Assembly: GCA_030653505.1 (NCBI GenBank)
Contig: JAURZK010000178.1
Location: 1-64,000 of the forward strand
Length of the DNA stretch: 64,000 nucleotides
Source of the DNA: Rubrivivax sp.
GTDB taxonomy: Bacteria > Pseudomonadota > Gammaproteobacteria > Burkholderiales > Burkholderiaceae_C
Direction: 5' to 3'
In this document: positions 11,588 to 20,397 of the stretch, piece by piece
Layout of the letters: every line of letters starts with the position of its first letter
Numbering within the stretch: position 1 is the first letter of the stretch
Position numbers and translations under genes: made by a program
The notes under the pieces: generated by a model
Database searches by the model: none
Seen by the model: the letters and a program-made list of their open reading frames with translations, nothing else
Told to the model about the DNA's origin: nothing

Positions 11588-12691
11588 TCAACGCACCAGC
11601 AGCCAGGCAGCCACCGCTGCGGCCAGCATGGCGAGCACCACGATGGCCCACCACAGCTGCGCCCGTGAAGGCGCCGGTGCGGCGCCAGGTGCGGCAGCCG
11701 GCATGGCGACATGCGGCGCCACGGGTGCATCCATCAGCGCCCGCAAGGCCGCCATGGTCTGCGGCCGCTGCTCGGGCCGCACACGCAGCCCGGCGTCGAT
11801 GGCGGCGAGGAAGGACGCCGAGTAGCGCCCCCGGGGCCCCTGGGCTGCCTGCGCCGCCGGCGGCATGTCGTCGCGCACCACACGTGCCACCGACGAGCTC
11901 GGCGGTTTGCCCGCCACCGCCGTGTAGAGCACCGCGCACAGCGCGTAGACATCCGTCCACGGGCCCTGGCGCAGCGATTCCTCGCCCTCGTACTGCTCCA
12001 CCGGCGAGTAGCCGCTCTTGAGGATGGCGGTGAGCTGCTGCGTGGCGTCGCCGATGACACGCCGCGCCGCACCGAAGTCCAGCAGCACCGGTCGCGGGCG
12101 CTGTTCGAGGTAGCTGCCGGGCGCGGCGCGGTCGTAGAGCATCAGGATGTTGTCTGGCGCCACGTCGCGGTGGTAGCAGCGCTGCTCGTGCATGGCGCCC
12201 AGCGCCGCCATCAGCGGCTCGGACAGGTCGCGCAGCCAACGCTCGGACGGCGGTGCGCCCAGGTCGTGCAGCCACTTCTTCAGCGTGATGCCTTCGTAGA
12301 AGGGCATCACCATGTAGGCGGTGCCGTTCTCGGACCAGAAGCGCCAGACCTTGACCAGCGACGGGTGGTCGAAGGACCCGAGCAGCCGCGCCTCGTTGAG
12401 GAAGCCTTCCAGGCCCTTGTCGTAGAAGGCCTGGAAACGCGGCAGGCGCGGACCCACGCTGCCATCGGGGTGGCGTGCGGCCAGCGTGGCGGGCAGGTAC
12501 TCCTTGATCGCCACGGTGCGGTCCAGGCGCGTGTCGCGGGCACGGTAGACGCAGCTGTAGCCGCCCACGCCCAGCAGCTTGTCGATCACGAATTCCTGCA
12601 AGGCGTGACCCGGGCGCAGTTCGCTGCCCTGGTCGCGGCGCGGCATCAGCAGCGTGCGTTGCTCGGCGCGTTCGCGTGCGTCGTCATCCAT
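11588..12691 (-). CDS. Membrane-anchored Hanks-type serine/threonine protein kinase
   Basis: This 367-residue protein is a eukaryotic-like protein kinase. The glycine-rich loop is LLGVGGYSCVYRA (39-51), the ATP-positioning lysine is K63 (VAIKEYLPA), and the paired glutamate is probably E100. The catalytic loop is HRDVAPDN (174-181) and the metal-binding motif is DFGAAR (205-210). After an Ala/Pro-rich linker a single C-terminal transmembrane helix (about 347-366) anchors it with the kinase domain in the cytoplasm; there is no PASTA or other sensor domain outside. The catalytic loop has Ala where Lys is usual (HRDLKPEN), a variant I associate with proteobacterial kinases. It is divergent from the PEP-CTERM/nuclease cluster and upstream of nuoA. 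Substrates are unknown. Confidence 0.9.
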   Translation of the reverse strand: MDDDARERAEQRTLLMPRRDQGSELRPGHALQEFVIDKLLGVGGYSCVYRARDTRLDRTVAIKEYLPATLAARHPDGSVGPRLPRFQAFYDKGLEGFLNEARLLGSFDHPSLVKVWRFWSENGTAYMVMPFYEGITLKKWLHDLGAPPSERWLRDLSEPLMAALGAMHEQRCYHRDVAPDNILMLYDRAAPGSYLEQRPRPVLLDFGAARRVIGDATQQLTAILKSGYSPVEQYEGEESLRQGPWTDVYALCAVLYTAVAGKPPSSSVARVVRDDMPPAAQAAQGPRGRYSASFLAAIDAGLRVRPEQRPQTMAALRALMDAPVAPHVAMPAAAPGAAPAPSRAQLWWAIVVLAMLAAAVAAWLLVR

Positions 12692-12836
12692 GGCTGCCCC
12701 TGCCTTTCGCGCTTGGTCCCGTGTCTACGGTGTTCCTGCGGTGTGCTGTCCGGTCCGTGCTGCAGCGGGCAGTGTAGGTCGATGCCCGGCCCCCGATTCA
12801 TGGGGGGTGCCACCCCGCAGGCAGTGCTGCCGTCAC

Positions 12837-12849
12837 GCACGATTCATGC
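12837..12849 (+). promoter_or_regulatory. Possible sigma-54-type promoter upstream of the PEP-CTERM cluster
   Basis: The bases GCACG at 12837-12841 and TGC at 12847-12849 match the -24/-12 sigma-54 pattern (GGCACG, four bases, TTGCW) with exact spacing. However, the base before 12837 is C instead of the second conserved G, and the first T of TTGC is A. Sigma-54 control of PEP-CTERM/exosortase genes through PrsK/PrsR has been proposed in related bacteria, so the match has context. Predicted start of transcription is near 12861, just before the terminator-like hairpin. This is a weak, motif-based call. Confidence 0.3.
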
Positions 12850-12875
12850 TTAGGCTCTACGGTACACAAGAAGCC

Positions 12876-12905
12876 CCGGCGCCAGCGATGGCGCCGGCCG
12901 TTTTT
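12876..12905 (+). terminator. Intrinsic terminator hairpin in the leader of the PEP-CTERM gene
   Basis: A perfect 9-bp stem (12876-12884 with 12889-12897) closes a GCGA tetraloop and is followed by CCG and five T residues (12901-12905). This is the best-formed intrinsic terminator in the window. It points along the plus strand but no plus-strand gene lies upstream: the kinase to the left is on the minus strand and starts at 12691. It sits 54 bases before the start codon of the PEP-CTERM gene. It could be a leader attenuator, or the end of a short unannotated transcript from 12692-12870. Confidence 0.7.
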
Positions 12906-12958
12906 CAAGGCCGTCGCGCCGCCCCTGACACCACTCACTTCACCGCCCAGGAGAGACC

Positions 12959-13744
12959 ATGACCAAGACCCTGCTTGCCTCTGCCGCCCTGTTGGTGCTG
13001 CTGCCGGCACATGCCGACATCAGCGTCAGCTCACCCGCCTTCACCTACAGCGAGAACTTCGACAGCCTGAGCACGTCGACGACCGCCAGCGCCTGGGTCA
13101 ACGACGGCACGCTGGCCGGCTGGAGCCTGATCAACGGCGCCGTCGCAGCGGTGCCGACCATCCTGGGTGGCAGCGGCAGCACCAACACGGGTTCCTTCTA
13201 CAGCTTCGGCACCGCTGGCAGCGGCGAGCGCGCGCTGGGCAGCACGGCCTCGGGCGGTGCCTACTTCGGCAGCCCGGCGTCGGGCGCGGTGGCGGGCTGG
13301 ATTGCGCTCGCGCTGAACAACGCCAGCGGCGGCACACTCGACGCCTTCAGCGTCGCCTACGACGGTGAGCAGTGGCGCAACGGCGGCAACACCAACGCGC
13401 AGTCACTGGTGCTCGAATACGGTTTCGGCAGCAGCTTCGGTGCCGTACCGGGCTGGACGGCGATCTCCACCTTCACCTCACCCGTGATCGGCGCCACCGC
13501 CGCGGCGGTGGACGGCAACGGCGCCGGGCTCGTCGGCAGCCTGGGCGCTACCGTGGCCTCGCCATGGGCCGCGGGCGACACGCTGTGGCTGCGCTGGTCC
13601 GACCTCAACGACGTCGGCAACGACCACGGCCTGGCCATCGACAACCTGAGCTTCAGCGTCGGCGTGGTGCCCGAGCCGCAGGCCTGGGCGCTGATGCTCG
13701 CCGGCCTGGGAGCGCTCGGTTTCATCGTGCGCCGCCGCGCCTGA
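12959..13744 (+). CDS. PEP-CTERM sorting domain-containing protein
   Basis: This 261-residue secreted protein has an N-terminal signal peptide (MTKTLLASAALLVLLPAHA, cleavage near residue 19). It ends in a PEP-CTERM tail: the PEP motif at 238-240, a hydrophobic helix, then an RRR cluster. Such tails are recognised by exosortase (EpsH/XrtA family), which is not in this window. The body is rich in Gly, Ser, Ala and Thr and resembles a beta-rich surface or matrix protein with no recognised catalytic motif. A good GGAGAGACC ribosome site precedes the ATG. It is 50 bp upstream of the secreted nuclease gene and probably cotranscribed with it. Confidence 0.9.
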   Translation: MTKTLLASAALLVLLPAHADISVSSPAFTYSENFDSLSTSTTASAWVNDGTLAGWSLINGAVAAVPTILGGSGSTNTGSFYSFGTAGSGERALGSTASGGAYFGSPASGAVAGWIALALNNASGGTLDAFSVAYDGEQWRNGGNTNAQSLVLEYGFGSSFGAVPGWTAISTFTSPVIGATAAAVDGNGAGLVGSLGATVASPWAAGDTLWLRWSDLNDVGNDHGLAIDNLSFSVGVVPEPQAWALMLAGLGALGFIVRRRA

Positions 13745-13794
13745 ACCACGCAGCGCGGCCCTTGCCCTTGCCCGACACCGTCCTGGAGACCTCG

Positions 13795-16671
13795 ATGAGA
13801 CTTCGCCCCAACCGGCCCGCCGCCTTGCTGCGCGCCATCGCCATGCGTCTTGCGACGCTCACCCTGGCGTCCGCCGCACTGGGCCTGGCCGCACAGGCGC
13901 AGGCCGCGGTCGTCATCAGCCAGGTCTATGGCGGCGGCGGCAACAGCGGCGCCACGCTGCAGCACGACTACATCGAGATCTTCAACAACGGCAGCGCCGT
14001 TGAAAGCGTGGGCGGCTGGTCGGTGCAGTACGCGTCGGCCACCGGCACCACCTGGCAGGTGACGGGCATCCCGGCCGGCACGACGCTGCCACCCGGCGGT
14101 TACCTGCTCATCCGGCAGGCCGCGGGCACGGGCGGCACGGTGCCGGTGGTCGGTGACGTCACCGGAACGATTGCGATGGGCGCGGCCAGCGGCAAGGTGG
14201 CACTGGCCAACGTCGGCACCGCGTTGAGCGGAGCCGCGCCCGGTGGCGCCACGCTGGTCGACATCGTCAGCTACGGCACTGCCAACGGTACCGAAGGCAC
14301 GCCGACAGGTCTGCTCTCGGCCACCACCGCAGCCCTGCGCAACAACGCAGGCTGCATCGACACCAACAACAACAGCGCCGACTTCACCATCGGCGCACCG
14401 GCACCGCGCAGCAGCGCAACCACGGCCACGCCCTGCGGTGGCGGTGGCGGCGGCGGTGGCGGCACACCGCTTGCGGCCACCATCCCCGGCATCCAGGGCA
14501 GCGGCGCTGCGAGCCCGCTGGCGGGCCAGATCGTCAGCACCAGCGGCGTCGTCACACGGCTGCTGAACAACGGCTTCTTCATGCAGGACCTCACCGGTGA
14601 CGGCGACCCGGCCACGTCCGACGGCATCTTCGTTTTCACCTCGACGGCGCCCCCCGCCGTTGCGCAGCTGGGCCACCTGGTGCAGGTGACGGGTTCGGTG
14701 ATCGAGTTCGCTTCCGGTGCCGGCACCGCGGCCACGCCGCTGACCGAAATCGGCAACGTCACCGCCGTCGACCTGCTGGGCAGCGGCTACAGCATCGCGG
14801 CCACGCCCGTCACGCTGCCGCTGGCGGCTGGCGACAGCCTCGAACGTTTCGAGGGCATGCTGCTCAGCTTCAAGGGCACGTTGACGGTGCAGCAGAACTT
14901 CTTCCAGGCGCGTTTCGGCCAGCTCACGCTGGGCGTGGGCCGCCACGAGAACCCGACCAACCGCCACCGCCCGAGTTCGGCCCAGGCGCTGGCCCTGGCC
15001 GACCTGCAGGCACGCAGCCGCCTGCTGCTGGACGACGGCAGTTCGCTGCAGAACGTCAACCCGACGCCCTACTTCGGCGGCCACGGCGTGCCGCGCGCGG
15101 GCGACAGGGTGAGCAATCTCGTCGGCGTGCTCGACTTCGGCCTGGCCACGGCCTCCAGCGCGGGCCCGGGCCTGTACCGGCTGCAGCCCACCGCCGTGCC
15201 GCTGTTCGCCGTCGGCAACCCGCGCCCGGCCGCACCCGAGGCCGTGGGTGGCAACGTCAGGCTCGGCGCGATGAACGTGCTGAACTTCTTCACCACCTTC
15301 ACCAACGGCGAGACGGCCACCGGCCAGACCGGCCAGGGCTGCACGCTGGGCAGCTCGACCACGGCGGGCAACTGCCGCGGCGCCAACAACATCACCGAAT
15401 TCAACCGCCAGCGCGCCAAGATCGTGCGCGCCCTGGCCGGTCTGGACGCCGACGCGGTGGGGCTGATGGAGATCCAGAACAACGGCAATGTGGCGGCGCA
15501 GAACCTGGTCGACGCGCTGAACGCCCACCTCGGCCCCGGCACCTACGCCACCGTGCCGCCGCCGGCCGCCGGCACCGGCACCGACGCCATCCGCGTGGCC
15601 CTGATCTACAAGCCCGCCAAGCTGGTGCTGGTGGGCGGCTCGGCCAGCGACACCGACCCGGTGAACAACCGGCCGACGCTGGCCCAGACCTTCGCAGGCG
15701 CCAACGGCGAACGGCTCACGCTCGTCGTCAACCACCTCAAGAGCAAGGGCAGCTGCCCCGGCGCCGGTGATGCCGATGCCCCCGGCAACGTCGACAGCGG
15801 TGACGGCCAGGGCTGCTGGAACGCGGTGCGCCTGCAGCAGGCGCAGCGGCTGCGCACCTTCGTGGCCCAGTTGCAGGCCAGCAGCGGCAGCAACGACGTG
15901 CTGCTGGTGGGCGACATGAACGCCTACGGCCAGGAAGACCCGATCTTCGAACTCACCGGCAACGGCTACGTCGACGAGGCGCTGCGCTACACGCCCTTCG
16001 CCTACTCCTACGTCTTCGACGGCACCGCCGGCCGCCTGGACCACGCCATCAGCACGGCCACGATGTCGCCCAAGATCACCGGCGCGGTGCACTGGCACGT
16101 CAACGCCGACGAACAGGTGGCCTACGACTACAACCTCGAGTTCAAGCAGCCCGCCTGCGCCACCTGCGCGCCCGACCCGTACAACGCCGACGCCTACCGC
16201 TCGTCCGACCATGACCCGGTGCTGGTGGGCCTGAACCTCTACCGCACCTTCACCGGCAGCGCGTGGCGCGACACCATCACCGGCACACCCGGCGACGACA
16301 TCATCATCGGCGGCGGCGGCGCCGACACGCTCACCGGCGGCAGCGGGCAGAACATCTTCACCTACCTGTCCATCCGCGACGCCGGCGACGACATCACCGA
16401 CTTCGTGCCAGGCAAGGACCTGATCGACGTCACCGCGCTGCTGGCCGGCCTGGGCTACACCGGCAGCGACCCGGTGGCCGACGGCTGGATCCGTTTCGTG
16501 GCGCTGACGCGCAATGCCACCAGCGTCGAGGTCGACCCCGACGGCGCCGGGCCGCTCAAGCCGCGCTCGCTGGCGACGCTGCTGGGCGTGAGCATCTCGA
16601 CGGTGCTGCCCTCGCGTGACCTGAAGTCGACCGCCAAGGCGACCGGCACCCGTCGCCTCGTCGCGCGCTGA
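13795..16671 (+). CDS. ExeM/NucH-family extracellular endonuclease with RTX-type C-terminal domain
   Basis: The ATG at 13795 (GGAG upstream) gives 958 residues: signal peptide (1 to about 38), lamin-tail-like domain starting VVISQVYGGGGNSG (about 38-205), poly-glycine linker (about 214-223), an OB-fold-like segment (about 225-335), then an endonuclease/exonuclease/phosphatase domain (about 490-810). The catalytic motifs are present: AMNVLNFF, GLMEIQNNG, VVNHLKSKG, LLVGDMNAYG and SSDHDPVLVG. Residues about 826-905 hold glycine/aspartate repeats (TGTPGDDIIIGGGGADTL) and a DITDFVPGKDLIDVTALL segment like type I secretion target domains. The enzyme should degrade extracellular DNA. It has a Sec signal and an RTX-like tail together but no PEP-CTERM tail of its own. 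Confidence 0.92.
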   Translation: MRLRPNRPAALLRAIAMRLATLTLASAALGLAAQAQAAVVISQVYGGGGNSGATLQHDYIEIFNNGSAVESVGGWSVQYASATGTTWQVTGIPAGTTLPPGGYLLIRQAAGTGGTVPVVGDVTGTIAMGAASGKVALANVGTALSGAAPGGATLVDIVSYGTANGTEGTPTGLLSATTAALRNNAGCIDTNNNSADFTIGAPAPRSSATTATPCGGGGGGGGGTPLAATIPGIQGSGAASPLAGQIVSTSGVVTRLLNNGFFMQDLTGDGDPATSDGIFVFTSTAPPAVAQLGHLVQVTGSVIEFASGAGTAATPLTEIGNVTAVDLLGSGYSIAATPVTLPLAAGDSLERFEGMLLSFKGTLTVQQNFFQARFGQLTLGVGRHENPTNRHRPSSAQALALADLQARSRLLLDDGSSLQNVNPTPYFGGHGVPRAGDRVSNLVGVLDFGLATASSAGPGLYRLQPTAVPLFAVGNPRPAAPEAVGGNVRLGAMNVLNFFTTFTNGETATGQTGQGCTLGSSTTAGNCRGANNITEFNRQRAKIVRALAGLDADAVGLMEIQNNGNVAAQNLVDALNAHLGPGTYATVPPPAAGTGTDAIRVALIYKPAKLVLVGGSASDTDPVNNRPTLAQTFAGANGERLTLVVNHLKSKGSCPGAGDADAPGNVDSGDGQGCWNAVRLQQAQRLRTFVAQLQASSGSNDVLLVGDMNAYGQEDPIFELTGNGYVDEALRYTPFAYSYVFDGTAGRLDHAISTATMSPKITGAVHWHVNADEQVAYDYNLEFKQPACATCAPDPYNADAYRSSDHDPVLVGLNLYRTFTGSAWRDTITGTPGDDIIIGGGGADTLTGGSGQNIFTYLSIRDAGDDITDFVPGKDLIDVTALLAGLGYTGSDPVADGWIRFVALTRNATSVEVDPDGAGPLKPRSLATLLGVSISTVLPSRDLKSTAKATGTRRLVAR

Positions 16672-16709
16672 GGCGCCGCACCACGCCACCCCTTCCCGAG
16701 CCAACGACC

Positions 16710-17357
16710 ATGACCCCACCCACCCGACAACTCATTGCCGCCGCCACCCTGGCGCTGCTGGCCGGCAGCGCTTCGGCACAGGCAGACACCGGCAGCCTGG
16801 CCGGCTGGACCGTTCTGGGCGACGTCGTCGTGCAGACCGGCGCCATCGTGCTGACGACCGCCTACGCCGAGTCCGGCGACCCCGACCAGCCCTTCAACCT
16901 GTCGGGCAACTCGGCTGCCGACATCACGCTCGTCGAGGCGGCCGCGGGCCTGCCGACCTACGCACTCGACCTGCCCGAGCCCGAATACGGCCGCGAAGGC
17001 TCGCTGGTGGCGCAGAGCTTCACGGTGGCTGCAGGCGACACGCTGCGCTTCAACTGGAGCTTCAGCACGCTGGAAGACCAGTTCCAGGACCACGCCTTTG
17101 CCGTGGTCGACGGCCAGGTCTACACGCTGGCCACGGCCGGCACGCCGGGGCTGGCCACACAGGCCTTCGCGTACAGCTTCGCCAGCGCCGGCACGGCCAC
17201 GCTGGCGCTGGGTGTCATCGACACCGGTGACTTCCTCGGCGTGTCGACGCTGTCGGTCAGCAGCCTGACGGTGACCGCCGTGCCTGAACCCGCCACCCTC
17301 GCGCTGTGGTTGGCCGGGCTGGGCGTGGTAAGCGCGGTGGCACGGCGCCGCCGCTGA
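16710..17357 (+). CDS. PEP-CTERM sorting domain-containing protein
   Basis: This is a second secreted PEP-CTERM protein, 215 residues long. A signal peptide covers about residues 1-25 (cleavage after the SASAQA region). The tail has PEP at 192-194, a hydrophobic helix (ATLALWLAGLGVVSAV) and a terminal ARRRR. The mature part is short, acidic and low in cysteine; it has no known catalytic motif and resembles beta-sandwich surface proteins common among PEP-CTERM substrates. It begins 38 bp after the nuclease gene and ends 8 bp before the convergent oxidoreductase gene, with no terminator visible between them. Together with the first PEP-CTERM gene it flanks the nuclease. Confidence 0.88.
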   Translation: MTPPTRQLIAAATLALLAGSASAQADTGSLAGWTVLGDVVVQTGAIVLTTAYAESGDPDQPFNLSGNSAADITLVEAAAGLPTYALDLPEPEYGREGSLVAQSFTVAAGDTLRFNWSFSTLEDQFQDHAFAVVDGQVYTLATAGTPGLATQAFAYSFASAGTATLALGVIDTGDFLGVSTLSVSSLTVTAVPEPATLALWLAGLGVVSAVARRRR

Positions 17358-17365
17358 AGACCGCG

Positions 17366-18757
17366 CTACAGGTGCACGGTCTCGATCGTGCGCTGCAGCC
17401 GGCTCTTCTCGGCCGCGTAGGCGATGAGGTGGCTCTCCATCGAGACCTCGATCGGTGAGCTCAGCAGCGCCGGGTTCTGCTGGCCCACGGCCTGCACCCA
17501 GTCCTTCACCATGCGGTGGTCGCCGCCACCGTGGGCGTCGGTCTTCATGCTCCAGCTGCGGCGCTTGCCGTCCTTGAAGCTGGTGAGCGTGAAGCTCTCC
17601 ATGTCGCCGACGATGTCACCCATCGAACCCATGATGCGCGTGCGCCGGCCCTCGTAGCTGACGAAGGCCTCCATCGAGAAGCCGGCCGTCACGCCGTTGG
17701 CGAACAGGATGTTGGCCGTCAGGTGGTCGGGCTGGTCGTTGTCCATGCGGTAGACGCAGCGGCCGTAGTCGGTGGTGTTCAGGCCCTGCATGATGATCGG
17801 GCCCCACTTCGATTCGTCCTCGGGCAGGTCGAAGACATAGAGGCGCTTGCGGTCGCGGTAGTAGATCTGCAGCGCCGAGTACGGGCACTCGGGCTCGACC
17901 CTGCAACCGTCGGTGCAGCGTGCGGTGCTGCCCTCGGGCGCATTGGCTTCCTTGAACCACTTCAGGTTGCCGTAGCAGTGCACCTCGCTGGCCGGTGAAT
18001 CGACCAGCCAGCGCAGGATGTCGGTGTCGTGGCAGCTCTTGGCCAGGATGATGGGCGTGGCAGAGTCGCTCTTGCGCCAGTTGCCGCGCACGTAGCTGTG
18101 GCTCATGTGCACGTGCTCGATGGGCTCGAGGTGCTGCACGCTGATGATCTGGCCCACCATGCCGGCATCGATCAGCGCCTTCAACTCGCGGAAGTAGGGT
18201 GTGTAGCGCAGCACGTGGCAGACGCCGACAATCCGCCCGCTGGCCTGCGCCGCGGCCAGGATCTGCCGGCACTCGGCCTCGGTCGGTGCGGCGGGCTTTT
18301 CCAGCAGCACGTCGTAGCCGAGTTCCAGCGCGCGCAGGCAGGGCGCGGTGTGCAGGCGGTCGGGGGTGGCGATGATCACGGCGTCGGCCCAGTGGCCCTC
18401 GTGCCCCGGGCCCGGTTCGAACACACCCTTCCAGTCGCTGAAGCAGCGCTCGGGCGGGATGCCGTGCACGGCGGCGATGCGCGCGCGGCGCTTCGGGTTG
18501 GGGTCGGCCACGCCCACCACTCGCATCTCGCGCGGGCTCTTGGTGGCGTAATCGGCGTAGATGCTGCCGCGGTGGCCGGCACCGATGAGGATGACGTTGA
18601 CCGGGCGTTCCAGTTCGTGGTGCAGCGGGTTCGTGTACAGGTCTTCCTGCAGCCCCAGGATGCGTGCCGCCTCGTCCCAGCTGTAGACAATGCTGTGCTT
18701 GAGCGCGCTCAGCGTGCGCAGCACGGCGCGGGCAAGGATGAACTGGCGCAGCGACAT
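17366..18757 (-). CDS. Gfo/Idh/MocA family oxidoreductase
   Basis: This 463-residue protein belongs to the NAD(P)-dependent sugar and inositol dehydrogenase superfamily. After an unusual N-terminal extension of about 50 residues (MSLRQFILARAV...), the Rossmann domain starts at VNVILIGAGHRGSIYADYA. The EKP motif (VLLEKPAAPTEAEC), whose lysine is catalytic in the family, follows. The C-terminal domain carries a cysteine group (CTDGC and ECPYSA) that may bind metal, and a GGGDHRMVKDW segment. The ATG at 18757 has a GAGAGGA ribosome site. It lies 46 bp downstream of the sodium symporter gene and is probably in the same operon. The substrate is unknown, perhaps a sugar derivative taken up by the symporter. 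Confidence 0.88.
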   Translation of the reverse strand: MSLRQFILARAVLRTLSALKHSIVYSWDEAARILGLQEDLYTNPLHHELERPVNVILIGAGHRGSIYADYATKSPREMRVVGVADPNPKRRARIAAVHGIPPERCFSDWKGVFEPGPGHEGHWADAVIIATPDRLHTAPCLRALELGYDVLLEKPAAPTEAECRQILAAAQASGRIVGVCHVLRYTPYFRELKALIDAGMVGQIISVQHLEPIEHVHMSHSYVRGNWRKSDSATPIILAKSCHDTDILRWLVDSPASEVHCYGNLKWFKEANAPEGSTARCTDGCRVEPECPYSALQIYYRDRKRLYVFDLPEDESKWGPIIMQGLNTTDYGRCVYRMDNDQPDHLTANILFANGVTAGFSMEAFVSYEGRRTRIMGSMGDIVGDMESFTLTSFKDGKRRSWSMKTDAHGGGDHRMVKDWVQAVGQQNPALLSSPIEVSMESHLIAYAAEKSRLQRTIETVHL

Positions 18758-18803
18758 CGGCGGGAATCCTCTCTTTTCGGTGGCTGGGGTGAGGCGGAGC
18801 CCT

Positions 18804-20396
18804 TCAGCGTACGCCCAGGGCCAACGCCATGCCAGCCATCAGGGCGCTGGCGGCCAGCAGCCCGCGGTACAGGCCGCGGTCCGCCGCCCAGGCACGGCGC
18901 AGCGCGGCGGCATTCAGCGTCGTGCGTTCCAGCTGCGACGGCTGCGGCGGCGGCAGCAGGCGGCTCACGGTCCAGGTGACGAACACCGCGGTCAGCAGGC
19001 CGCTCAGGTTCCACCACATCCAGAACAGTTTCGGGCCCAGGCCGTAGGCCAGAACGAGATTCAGTGCCAGCCCGGCGATCACACCCGCCAGCACCGCCGG
19101 GCCGCGTGCGCGGCGGTCGAGGATGCCGCAGCCGAAGGCCGCCAGCAGCGGGCCGTAGAAGAGCGCGCCGATGCGGTTGATGCCCTCGACCACGCTGCTG
19201 GCCAGGTCACCCACCAGCAGGCCGAAGACCACGATCAGCACACCCCAGCCCACGGTGACGGCGCGCGCGGCGAAGAGGCGCTTGCGTGCGCTGGACTGCG
19301 CGTCCAGACGTGGTTCTACGAAGTCGCGCATCGTCGCGGCCGACAGGCTGTTGAGCAGCGAGTCCAGGCTGCTCATCGCCGCGGCCAGGATGGCCGCCAC
19401 GAGCAGGCCGCGCAGACCTGCGGGCAGGAAGAGCTCGATGAAACGTGGCACCAGGTAGTCGAGCCGCCCCGCGGGCACCGCGTCGCGCAGCGCCTCGCTG
19501 CCGGCATACACGGCGCCGATGGCCAGCCCCAGGCCGCAGTACAGCAGCGTGAGCGGAAAACGCGCCAGGCCGTTGAGCATCAGGGCACGTTGCGCGCTCT
19601 TCACGTCCTGCGCCGCCAGCGAACGCTGCGCCTGACCCTGGTCGACGCCGTAGTAGGCGACGTAGAGCACGAAGCCACCGACGACGAAGCCCCACAGCGG
19701 CGCCTGCGCACCATCGCCCAGCCCGTGCGCCAGCTCGATGGCGGCCACGCGCTCGGGAGCCAGCGCGGCCAGGATCGCCGCGCCGCCGCCCGCAGCCTGC
19801 CAGGCGAGCGCACCGCACACCAGGATGCCGACGAACAGCACCGCCATCTGCAGCACGTCGGTCCAGACCACCGCGCGCATGCCGCCCAAGGTGTCGTAGA
19901 CCAGCGTCAGCACGCCCATGCCGACCACGCACCAGGGCAGCGGCAACCCCGTGCTCACCTGCACCACCACCGCGGCGGCATACAGCGCCACACCCGCGGC
20001 CAGCCCGCGCGACAACAGGAAGACCGCGCTCAGCAACAGCCTTGTCGCGCGGTCGAAGCGGCGTTCCAGGTATTCGTAGACGCTGACCAGCGCCAGCCCG
20101 CGCAGCACCGGCACGAAGACCAGCATGACGACGATCATCGCCAGCGGCAGCACCAGCTCGTACTGCAGCCAGGTGAGGCCGCCGCCGGGTACCAGCGCCA
20201 CGTAGGCCGGGATGCCGAGGAAGGAATTGGCCGAGCTCTGCGTGGCCAGGATGGACAGCGCCAACGCCCACCAGGGCAGGTCGCGCCCGCCGACGTAGTA
20301 GTCGTCGGCGTCGTGCTGGCGCCGCGCCAGCCAGGCACTGAGGCCCAGCGTGCCGGCCAGGTACAGGCCGATGACGATCCAGTCCGGTGCGGTCAC
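18804..20396 (-). CDS. Sodium:solute symporter (SSS family)
   Basis: This 530-residue integral membrane protein has about 13 predicted helices and the SSS-family pattern: the N-terminal helix followed by DADDYYVGGRDLPWW, and ALSILATQSSANSFLGIPAY, which holds sodium-site residues in the family. It should import an organic solute with sodium. The start is a GTG at 20396, one base after the stop of the upstream glycosyltransferase/phosphatase gene, so the two are very likely cotranslated. An oxidoreductase gene follows. The substrate cannot be read from the sequence. The context suggests a sugar, sugar acid or compatible solute. Confidence 0.88.
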   Translation of the reverse strand: MTAPDWIVIGLYLAGTLGLSAWLARRQHDADDYYVGGRDLPWWALALSILATQSSANSFLGIPAYVALVPGGGLTWLQYELVLPLAMIVVMLVFVPVLRGLALVSVYEYLERRFDRATRLLLSAVFLLSRGLAAGVALYAAAVVVQVSTGLPLPWCVVGMGVLTLVYDTLGGMRAVVWTDVLQMAVLFVGILVCGALAWQAAGGGAAILAALAPERVAAIELAHGLGDGAQAPLWGFVVGGFVLYVAYYGVDQGQAQRSLAAQDVKSAQRALMLNGLARFPLTLLYCGLGLAIGAVYAGSEALRDAVPAGRLDYLVPRFIELFLPAGLRGLLVAAILAAAMSSLDSLLNSLSAATMRDFVEPRLDAQSSARKRLFAARAVTVGWGVLIVVFGLLVGDLASSVVEGINRIGALFYGPLLAAFGCGILDRRARGPAVLAGVIAGLALNLVLAYGLGPKLFWMWWNLSGLLTAVFVTWTVSRLLPPPQPSQLERTTLNAAALRRAWAADRGLYRGLLAASALMAGMALALGVR

Positions 20397-20397
20397 C

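Noticed and set aside
13357-16719. A 1120-codon open frame on the minus strand opposite the nuclease gene
   Set aside because: It is Ala/Gly/Val/Arg-rich with no domain, lies entirely antisense to a well-supported gene, and such frames are expected in very GC-rich coding DNA.
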